From contig VXWX01000098.1 of NCBI GenBank assembly GCA_009835735.1, forward strand, positions 1 to 64,000: a stretch of 64,000 bases of DNA. The letters run 5' to 3'. The DNA is from Acidimicrobiaceae bacterium. GTDB taxonomy: Bacteria > Actinomycetota > Acidimicrobiia > Acidimicrobiales > Aldehydirespiratoraceae. The position numbers and the translations under genes are program-made. A model generated the notes under the pieces. That model searched no databases. It worked only from the letters and a program-made list of their open reading frames with translations, and was not told where the DNA came from. This document shows positions 43,445 to 50,275 of this stretch, one piece after another. How positions within the stretch are numbered: position 1 is the first letter of the stretch; every line of letters begins with the position of its first letter.

Positions 43445-44367
43445 GACGGGTCGAAGGATAGGGTGCCGTACACCGCTCCCAGCCGCTCCTCACCCCGGTA
43501 CCAGATGTGCAGGACGGCTTTGGTCGAACCGTCCAGCGAAGCGACCTCCCGGCGCCACACCCGGCATCCGGCCGTGTCGTTGTGGAAGTGCCCGCTCAGG
43601 CCCCGGCCGCCGCTGAGGGATGCGCTGCCGGCGAAATCGCCGGTCGGGGTCCATGCCGTCCATCCGTCGGACTCCAGCGTGAACGAGGCATCGGGGGCGA
43701 AGTCGAGCCCCGACAACTCCACCGTCAGCGCCTCGCTCGCCTGCCCGGCGGGGCCATCGCCGGTGGCGGCGATTGTCTCAACGAAGTCGACGGTCCCGGA
43801 GGGTTCAAGGTCGCGGTCGAGGCGTTGCAGCCGGCCGGACCATCGGCCCGGTCGCAGCAGCAACAGTCGACCCCGTCCCGCCGACGGGTCGTCGCTCACC
43901 TCCGCGGGGTCTATGGGCTCCACCGCGGGTGGCGGCTCCTGCGAGGCCCCGAGTTGGCGCCGATACTCGCCCACCACCGTCCAGCGGAGCTGGTCGCCCC
44001 GGCTCAGCAGCGCCAGCGACAGTTGGTGGTCGCCGTCGGGCAGCACCATCAGGAAGAACCGCTGGGAGAGGCCCAGGCTGGGCCAGTAGTTGCGGGCCGC
44101 AATCAGACCGTCCCCCAGCACTTCGGCGAAGCCGAGGTTCAGAGGGCCCTCGTAGGTCCGGTGCGAGCCGTGGTCGGCGATGGTGTACATCCCCGACAGC
44201 TGGAACGGCCCCTCGAACGTCACCTCCACCGTGATCAGGCCAGCAGGGTCTTCGGCCTGCACCGTGCGGGTGTCGCGGCCCATCCCGGCGAAGCGGCCGC
44301 TGCCGTCGTAAACCTCGGCCGATCCGACCCACTCGCCGAGCCCCTGCGAGAAGGAGCCTCCGCTCAC
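43441..44367 (-). CDS. Calycin-like protein, probable tandem barrels
   Basis: The predicted protein has 308 residues from a GTG overlapping the stop of the DUF3891 gene. The first half has LGEWVGSAEVYDGSGRFAGM and SHRTYEGPLNLGFAEVL, which mirrors the barrel motifs of its neighbours. The second half starts GRWSGRLQRLDRDLEPSG and ends with LGAVYGTLSFDPS, similar to the ending FGALTWSPDG of the 41.8 kb protein. The tandem layout is therefore shared. No catalytic motif or signal peptide is visible. It belongs to the operator-site-3 minus-strand operon. Confidence 0.55.
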   Translation of the reverse strand: MSGGSFSQGLGEWVGSAEVYDGSGRFAGMGRDTRTVQAEDPAGLITVEVTFEGPFQLSGMYTIADHGSHRTYEGPLNLGFAEVLGDGLIAARNYWPSLGLSQRFFLMVLPDGDHQLSLALLSRGDQLRWTVVGEYRRQLGASQEPPPAVEPIDPAEVSDDPSAGRGRLLLLRPGRWSGRLQRLDRDLEPSGTVDFVETIAATGDGPAGQASEALTVELSGLDFAPDASFTLESDGWTAWTPTGDFAGSASLSGGRGLSGHFHNDTAGCRVWRREVASLDGSTKAVLHIWYRGEERLGAVYGTLSFDPS

Positions 44368-45182
44368 GCCCGTATCAGCCGCACGGTCTGGGTGTCCACG
44401 GGGGTGGCCGCCAGCACCGGGCCGAGGTCGGTGCCTGGCGGGTGGGGGGCCAGGTACCGGCCCTCGGTGGCCACTTCCAGCCCGTCGGTGGCGAACGGGT
44501 AGGGATCGACCTCGTACACCGCGCCGGGACGCTCGGTCACCGAGATGGTCACGTCTTCGCCCACCGCCCGGGGCACGTTGTGGAACTCGGCGGTGCCCCG
44601 CTCGCCCTCGGGCACCAAGTGGAAGTACAGCGACAGCGTGTCGAAGAACTGGAGCTGCTTGTAGGCGTTGAAGATGAAGTCCTCGTCGGCGAGGTCGGCG
44701 TCGTCGCCGGCCAGGTCCTGCTTGAGCCGGCGCTGGCGGCTCTCCTCGGCCTCCAGCATGGCGTCCACATCGGGGCGCATGTCGTCGGGGATCAGATCGA
44801 GGAAGATCTTGTCGCTGAGCCCGTAGCGGCCGCAGTACAGCCCGTAGGTGTGCATCGACGAGATGACGCCACTGAAGGGATGGTGCGCCTCGTTGAACTG
44901 CGGAGAGGAGGCCGAGGTGGCCACGATCTGGGCCAGCGGGGTGGCCGTCAGGTTGTAGGGGAGCCCGGTGTCGGGGTTCTGGGGGGCGCGGGCGTCGAGG
45001 TCGGCCCAGCCCGCGTCGTGGTTGTCGACGATGTACTGCATGGGCTCGGCCGGTTCCAGGCCGGCGAAGGTGTCGTTGCCGAAGTCGGCGGCCAGCGAGC
45101 CCGCGAAGGCGGTGTGCTGGTGCATGGCGATCACGAAATGGGGGCCGTCGGCGGCCCCGCCGGCGGGCGGTTGCACGATCAT
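44364..45182 (-). CDS. DUF3891 family protein
   Basis: The predicted protein has 272 residues from an ATG overlapping the stop of the upstream gene. The start MIVQPPAGGAADGPHFVIAM followed by HQHTAFAGSLAADFGNDTFAG, and IVDNHDAGWADLDARAPQNP, are the landmarks of DUF3891. The conserved His and HD-like residues (H31-x-H33-type start and NHDAGW) suggest a metal-dependent enzyme, but no activity is established for the family. It lies between calycin-like genes in the operator-controlled operon and may be a hydrolase of the pathway. Confidence 0.72.
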   Translation of the reverse strand: MIVQPPAGGAADGPHFVIAMHQHTAFAGSLAADFGNDTFAGLEPAEPMQYIVDNHDAGWADLDARAPQNPDTGLPYNLTATPLAQIVATSASSPQFNEAHHPFSGVISSMHTYGLYCGRYGLSDKIFLDLIPDDMRPDVDAMLEAEESRQRRLKQDLAGDDADLADEDFIFNAYKQLQFFDTLSLYFHLVPEGERGTAEFHNVPRAVGEDVTISVTERPGAVYEVDPYPFATDGLEVATEGRYLAPHPPGTDLGPVLAATPVDTQTVRLIRA

Positions 45183-45634
45183 GGCCGCTGCACCCGGGCG
45201 AAGTCCTGGATCTGGAACAGATTGGTCTTTCCGTCGCGCACCTTGTGGGTGATGATCCGGCGGGTGTCGGGATCCAGGAAGTAGTGGTTGTTGTAGACGA
45301 TGTTGGCGCTGACCCGGCTGTCGATCGTGAACACGTAGTTGTAGGGGGTCAGCTCGGTGCCTTCGAGGCTGAGCTGGTCGCTCTCGGCGAAGCAGCGCCT
45401 GCCGTCCACGCCGATCGGCGTGTCGAACACCGTCTCGCCGACGCCGTAGAGGTTCTCGAAGTGCTCGTGGAGGTGCCAGGTCTGGTCGTCGAGCCAGTAC
45501 ACGTCCATGTGCACTGCGCTGGACTCCAGGAAGTCGCCGCCGGGGGTGAAGCTCTTGCACAGCCCCTCCCAGCGGCCCATGAAGCACTGGTATGGCCGGG
45601 GCGAGGGCTCGCCGTAGTTCTTCGGGTGGCTCAT
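45179..45634 (-). CDS. Calycin-like (DUF3598-type) protein
   Basis: The predicted protein has 151 residues from the ATG at 45634. The motif FMGRWEGLCKSFTPGGDFLE and the later WHLHEHFENLYGVGETVFDT give the W-x-G opening and strand pattern of DUF3598-type lipocalin-like proteins. The end (FLDPDTRRIITHKVRDGKT) forms further strands. It is the first gene of the four-gene minus operon under operator site 3. A -35-like TTTCAC and -10-like TACCAT with 17-base spacing precede it, with the -35 inside the operator. Confidence 0.6.
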   Translation of the reverse strand: MSHPKNYGEPSPRPYQCFMGRWEGLCKSFTPGGDFLESSAVHMDVYWLDDQTWHLHEHFENLYGVGETVFDTPIGVDGRRCFAESDQLSLEGTELTPYNYVFTIDSRVSANIVYNNHYFLDPDTRRIITHKVRDGKTNLFQIQDFARVQRP

Positions 45635-45666
45635 GACCCGAATGGTAGAACGTAGGATCCAGTTGT

Positions 45667-45691
45667 GAAACTGCGTTCCTCTCAGCGGAAC
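45667..45691. promoter_or_regulatory. IclR-type operator, site 3
   Basis: Half-sites GAAAC (45667-45671), GTTCC (45675-45679) and GGAAC (45687-45691) have spacings of 3 and 7. It lies between the divergent calycin-like operon (start 45634) and the hydrolase-SDR operon (start 45724), so it can control both directions. Confidence 0.82.
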
Positions 45692-45723
45692 CATCATGGC
45701 CCAGAGGCCGAGCGGAACGGCCG

Positions 45724-46722
45724 ATGATTGTTCGAGGCTGGCACTTCTCGTTTGATGCCGGCGGCGATGCCGCGCTGGCCACGCTCTACTACCCGGCCGA
45801 CGGCGGCCGGCTGGAGGAGGCCCGCCTGACCGGGCAGGTTCCCGCCGCGGCGGGGGAGCCGTGGCCGCTGGTGATCATGATGCCCGGCATCAACGTGGCC
45901 CCCGACAGCTACCGCTGGCTTGCCCACCGGCTCGTGCCGACCGGGGTGTGCGTCGTGACCTACGCCGCCATCGGGTCGCTGGGGCCCGCCGGCCAAGGCA
46001 TCACCCCCGGCCTCGACCTCGACGCGCTCAGCCCCGCCAACCTCGGCTCACGTCCGGTGGCTACCGCGCTCGGGCCGCTTCTCGACCGCCTGGCCGGCCT
46101 CTCCGAGGCCGACGGCGCGCCCGCGGCCGGGATGCTCGACCTCAGCCGGGTTGTGGTCGGCGGGCATTCGGCCGGGGGAACCGTCGCGCTGCACAGCAGC
46201 GACCCCGGCTGGGTGCCGGGCGTGCGGGCCGTGTTCGCCTACGGCGCCCACACAATGACGGCCACCGCTCTGGGACGCGGCGAGGCCGCGGTGATGGCCA
46301 TCCCGGCCAAGGTGCCGGTGATGCTGCTAGCGGGCACCGACGACGGCGTCATCGCAGCCAGCCGCGACCGGTACCACCGCGATGACGCGACGGACGACGG
46401 CGATGGGGACGACGGCGGTGATGGGGACGATGTCCATGACCCGGTCCGGCGCACGTTCGAGGAGGCCATTGGGCACAGGCGGGGGGACTCGTGGCTGGTC
46501 GAGTTGGCCGGCGCCGGACACTTCGCTGCCTGCCATCCGGTGGACACCACCAGCGGACGCGCGTTTCTGGAGCCCGACCCGGTTGGCGCCGACCCGGCTG
46601 TGCGCGCCCTGCTGGGAGACTTGGTCGCCGTATTCATAGCTGCCAGCCTCGGGGAACCGGCCGGCATCAGCCTGGAACAACTGGTTGAGCACGATCTGGT
46701 CGCGCACTGGTACCGGCGGTAG
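45724..46722 (+). CDS. Chlorophyllase/PAF-acetylhydrolase-type serine hydrolase
   Basis: The predicted protein has 332 residues without a signal peptide. The nucleophile is S149 in VVVGGHSAGGTV, the acid is probably D206 or D207 in MLLAGTDDGVI, and the histidine is H266 in LAGAGHFAACH. The fold order and GHSxGG motif match a group that includes plant chlorophyllases, dienelactone hydrolase-like enzymes and PAF acetylhydrolases. An acidic low-complexity insert (DDATDDGDGDDGGDGDD) lies at about 220-236. It is the first gene of the pair with the NYC1/NOL-like SDR, under operator site 3. De-esterification of a tetrapyrrole side chain is a reasonable guess. Confidence 0.65.
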   Translation: MIVRGWHFSFDAGGDAALATLYYPADGGRLEEARLTGQVPAAAGEPWPLVIMMPGINVAPDSYRWLAHRLVPTGVCVVTYAAIGSLGPAGQGITPGLDLDALSPANLGSRPVATALGPLLDRLAGLSEADGAPAAGMLDLSRVVVGGHSAGGTVALHSSDPGWVPGVRAVFAYGAHTMTATALGRGEAAVMAIPAKVPVMLLAGTDDGVIAASRDRYHRDDATDDGDGDDGGDGDDVHDPVRRTFEEAIGHRRGDSWLVELAGAGHFAACHPVDTTSGRAFLEPDPVGADPAVRALLGDLVAVFIAASLGEPAGISLEQLVEHDLVAHWYRR

Positions 46723-46732
46723 GGAGATCGAC

Positions 46733-47539
46733 ATGGGAAGGCGCATCGTCATCACGGGCAGCACCCGGGGGATCGGCAACGGCTTGGCCCGGGAGTTCCT
46801 GAAGCGGCGGTGCCGGGTGGCCATCAGCGGTCGGTCTGCCGATCAGGTCGAGGCGGTGGTGGCCGAGCTGGGCCAGTACTACGGAGAGTCGAGGGTGTGC
46901 GGCGCGGCCTGCGACATCACCGATCCCGGCCAGCTCCAGGCGCTGTGGGACGCTACGGCCGAAGCCTTCGGCGGGGTCGACGTGTGGGTCAACAACGCGG
47001 GCGTCAGCATCGAGCGCCTACCGCTGTGGGAGCAGCGCGACCGCGACCTGGCCACCCTGGTCGACACCAACCTGACCGGGGCGCTGCTGGCCAGCAAGAC
47101 CGCCATCGCCAACATGCTTCAGCAGGGCCACGGGCAGATCTGGAACACCGAGGGCTTCGGGTCCGACGGGGCCACCCAGCCCGGGATGGCCGCCTACGGC
47201 TCCACCAAGCGGGCCGTGCGCTACCTCCAGCGGGCCCTGCGCAAGGACACCGCCGGCACGCGGGTGCAGGTGTGCACCGTGTCGCCCGGCATCGTGGTGA
47301 CCGAGCTGCTCACCGGCGACTACGACATCACGTCGGAACAGTTCGAGAAGGCCAAGCGGATCTTCAACATCCTGGCCGACGAGGTCCACACCGTCACCCC
47401 GTGGCTGGCCGACCACATGCTGGCCGCCGACAAGTCGGGGGCGAGGGTGGTTTGGCTGACCCGCCGCAAGGCGTTCGCCCGGTTCATGTCCGCCCCGTTC
47501 CGCACCCGCGACCTGTTCGCCCACCTCGACACGGAGTGA
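46733..47539 (+). CDS. Short-chain dehydrogenase resembling chlorophyll b reductase (NYC1/NOL)
   Basis: The predicted protein has 268 residues from an ATG with an AGGGAG site. The cofactor motif is ITGSTRGIGNGLAREFL (T8-G15), NNAG is at 87-90, S144 follows IWNTEGFGSDG, and Y155-x3-K159 is in AAYGSTKRA. The block GSTRGIG-x-LAREFL, the NTEGFGSDGATQP region and VSPGIVVTELLTGDY are close, from memory, to plant NOL/NYC1, which reduce the C7-formyl of chlorophyll b. The C-terminal VVWLTRRKAFARF also fits. It follows the serine hydrolase by 10 bases. A role in tetrapyrrole side-group reduction is suggested, not shown. Confidence 0.75.
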   Translation: MGRRIVITGSTRGIGNGLAREFLKRRCRVAISGRSADQVEAVVAELGQYYGESRVCGAACDITDPGQLQALWDATAEAFGGVDVWVNNAGVSIERLPLWEQRDRDLATLVDTNLTGALLASKTAIANMLQQGHGQIWNTEGFGSDGATQPGMAAYGSTKRAVRYLQRALRKDTAGTRVQVCTVSPGIVVTELLTGDYDITSEQFEKAKRIFNILADEVHTVTPWLADHMLAADKSGARVVWLTRRKAFARFMSAPFRTRDLFAHLDTE

Positions 47540-47546
47540 CTGCGCT

Positions 47547-50264
47547 CTAGCCGCCGAGATAGCTCCGCACTACTGCAGGGTCCGTCTGGACGGCGGCGGG
47601 GGAGCCTTCGGCGATGACCCGGCCCACCTCCAGGGCGATCATGCGGTCGCAGACGGAGGCCAGCAGCGGCATGTCGTGCTCGATAACCACCAGGGTGATT
47701 CCGTAGGCCTCGCGGATCCGCACGATCACCTCGCCCAGGGCCTCGGTCTCGGCTTGGGCGATACCGGCCGACGGCTCGTCCATCAGCAGCAGCCGGGGCC
47801 GCAGCGCCACGTTGGCGGCCAGCTCGACGAGGCGCCGGGTTCCGGTGGACAGCAGGCCGACCGGCTGGTCGCCCACCGCGGCCAGACCGAAGGCGGTCAG
47901 GGTGTCGCCGGCTTGGTCCTCGATGGTCCGCTCGGCCCGCGACCCGCCTAGCACGAAGCGACCGCCCGCGGCCGACCGGCACGCCAGGAACACGATCTCG
48001 CGCGGGGTCATGGTGGGGAACAGCGATGCGTTCTGGAACGAGCGCACCAGCCCGCGGCGGCTGCGGGCCTCGGGCGACAGGCGGGTGATGTCGGTGCCGT
48101 CGAAGACGACCGACCCTGCGTGCGGGCGCAGATAGCCGCTCACCACCTCGAACACGGTGGTCTTGCCGGCGCCGTTGGGTCCGATCAGCCCCAGCGTCTC
48201 GCCCGCCTCCACGCTGAATGACACGTCGTCGACCGCCTTCAGGTCGCCGAAGCGCCGTGACAGTCCCCGCACTTCGAGCACCGTGCCGCCCGCACCGGCA
48301 GCGTTGCCGGGCACGGCTGCTGGCGCTGCAGCGGGAGAGGCCGCAGTATCGGGCCGGGGGGCCTCGGCGGTGTCCGGGTCGATGCCGTGTAACCGGGCTA
48401 TCTGATCGATCAGGTTGCGCCGGGTGCTGTCCAGCAGGCCGTGGAAGCCCCGGGGCTGCTCCAGGATCAGGATCAGCCACGCCGCGTTGAGCCCGGCCAG
48501 CGCCGACAGCTCCAGATCGAAGAACTCGCGGATGCCGATCAGGTAGGCGGCGCCCAGCAGCGGGCCGGTCAGCTCCGACAGACCGCCGATGACCGCGATG
48601 GCGACCACGTTGATGCTGTCGCTGGGGGTGAAGATGCTGCGGGTGACGAAGGTGTTGTTCATGGCCAGCACCACACCGCCGGCACCCGCCACGAACCCGG
48701 CGAAGGCGTAGGCGGTCACCAGCAGGCGCCACGGGGCCACCTGGAGCACCCGGGACGCGGCCTCGTTGTCGCGCACCGCTACCAGCGTGCGCCCGAACGA
48801 CGACCGCCGGAGCGTGGCCGCCACCGCCAGCACCACCACGAACACGGCCAAAGCCACGTAGTAGAAGCCCCGCGAGTTGGTCACCTCGATGCCGAGCACG
48901 CTCACGGGGCGCGACGAGAGACCGGAGCCGAAGGCCCAGTCCTGGCGCAGCAGCCAGCTGAAGGTGGCCAGCGCGAAGGCCAGGGTGGCCACGGCCAGCA
49001 GCAGGCCCTGCATCCGCAGTGCCGGCAGCCCCACCGCGGCCGACGCGGCCGCGCCGGTGACGCCGCCGCACAGCAGGCCCAGCGCCAGGCTGCCGGTGTC
49101 GACGGCCACCCTCACGCCCACCACCGCGCCGATGGCCGCGAAGGCCACCTGCCCCAGCGACAGTTGCCCGGCGAGGCCGGTAAGGAAGCTGACCGAGATA
49201 CCGATGGTGGCGAAGGCGATCACGGTGGACAGCAGGAAGGCGGACCGGTTGGTGATCCACACCGAGGCCAGCGCGGCCGCCACCGCGCCTGCGCCGCCCA
49301 GCACCCAGCCCAGGTGCTGGATGAGCCACACGCCCCGGTAGGCGTCGGGCAGGCGCCGGCTGGGCGTCAGGCTGGCCCAGCGCTCGGCCTGGTCCCGGCT
49401 CGCGCCCACCCGAAGGGCCACGCCTGCCAGGATGATCAGGAACAGGGCCACCTCGAACCAGCCGGTGGAGTCGGGGTTGGAGGCCAACACCTGCTCGACG
49501 ATGCCGATGCCCAGTCCGGCGGCGAAGGCCACCGGGAAGTTGGCGAAACGGGCCAGGGCGGCCACCGCCAGGCCGCGCACGATGAAGTCGGGGCCGAGGG
49601 CGTCGGGCGTAACCGTCGACTGGTTGGGGAGTATGAGCATGGCCGCGAAGGCCGACAGGGCGCCGGCCAGAGCCCACGACAGCGCGGCCATATGCCGGGG
49701 ATCGACCCCGGCCAGGGTGGCCGCGTCGGCGTTGGCGGCCGCGCCCCGCACCGCCAGCCCGTACTTGCTGCGCTGGAGGAACAGGTACAGCCCGCCGACC
49801 ACCACCGGCGACAGCCACAGCAGGGCGGTCGCCGACTGCGACACGAACACGGTCAGCTCGAACTGGGGGAACCCCGGCGGCTGGGGGAAGCTCCCGCCGC
49901 CGAGCCCGCCCTTGGCGAAAGACAGCGCCAGCAGCAGCAGCGCCTGGCCGGCGCCGAGCGTGGCCACCATCGACAGCACCTTGGGGGCGCCGGCCAGCTT
50001 GCTGGCCAGCATGGCCTCGATGCCGGCCGCCAGCAGGGCGGCCGCGGCCAGGGCGCCGGCGAAGCCCAGCCAGTAGGGCACGCCGTAGTCGTTGACCACC
50101 ACCGACATCGCCGACGCGGCCAGCAGGCCGGTGGCGCCGTGGGCGAAGTTGATGAAGCCGCTGGACCGGTAGGCCAGCACCAGGCCGATGCCCAGAAGCG
50201 CGTAGCCGATCCCGAAGATCGAGCCCAGCAGCAGCAGGGGGCCGGATACGTCGAAGCCGCCCAT
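47547..50264 (-). CDS. LivH-LivM-LivG triple fusion of a branched-chain-type ABC transporter
   Basis: A single 905-residue protein has three parts. Residues 1-290 are a LivH-type permease (YRSSGFINFAHGATGLL, TLAGVDPRHMAALSW). Residues 320-610 are a LivM-type permease (AFATIGISVSFLTGLAGQLS, AVRDNEAASRVLQVAPWR). Residues 660-905 are a LivG-type ATPase with Walker A GPNGAGKTT and Walker B LLLMDEPS. The ABC signature is LSTGTRRL instead of LSGGQ. A low-complexity proline-alanine linker joins permease and ATPase. Normal systems use three proteins. It is the last gene of the transporter operon. Confidence 0.9.
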   Translation of the reverse strand: MGGFDVSGPLLLLGSIFGIGYALLGIGLVLAYRSSGFINFAHGATGLLAASAMSVVVNDYGVPYWLGFAGALAAAALLAAGIEAMLASKLAGAPKVLSMVATLGAGQALLLLALSFAKGGLGGGSFPQPPGFPQFELTVFVSQSATALLWLSPVVVGGLYLFLQRSKYGLAVRGAAANADAATLAGVDPRHMAALSWALAGALSAFAAMLILPNQSTVTPDALGPDFIVRGLAVAALARFANFPVAFAAGLGIGIVEQVLASNPDSTGWFEVALFLIILAGVALRVGASRDQAERWASLTPSRRLPDAYRGVWLIQHLGWVLGGAGAVAAALASVWITNRSAFLLSTVIAFATIGISVSFLTGLAGQLSLGQVAFAAIGAVVGVRVAVDTGSLALGLLCGGVTGAAASAAVGLPALRMQGLLLAVATLAFALATFSWLLRQDWAFGSGLSSRPVSVLGIEVTNSRGFYYVALAVFVVVLAVAATLRRSSFGRTLVAVRDNEAASRVLQVAPWRLLVTAYAFAGFVAGAGGVVLAMNNTFVTRSIFTPSDSINVVAIAVIGGLSELTGPLLGAAYLIGIREFFDLELSALAGLNAAWLILILEQPRGFHGLLDSTRRNLIDQIARLHGIDPDTAEAPRPDTAASPAAAPAAVPGNAAGAGGTVLEVRGLSRRFGDLKAVDDVSFSVEAGETLGLIGPNGAGKTTVFEVVSGYLRPHAGSVVFDGTDITRLSPEARSRRGLVRSFQNASLFPTMTPREIVFLACRSAAGGRFVLGGSRAERTIEDQAGDTLTAFGLAAVGDQPVGLLSTGTRRLVELAANVALRPRLLLMDEPSAGIAQAETEALGEVIVRIREAYGITLVVIEHDMPLLASVCDRMIALEVGRVIAEGSPAAVQTDPAVVRSYLGG

Positions 50265-50275
50265 CCGCGCCCGTC

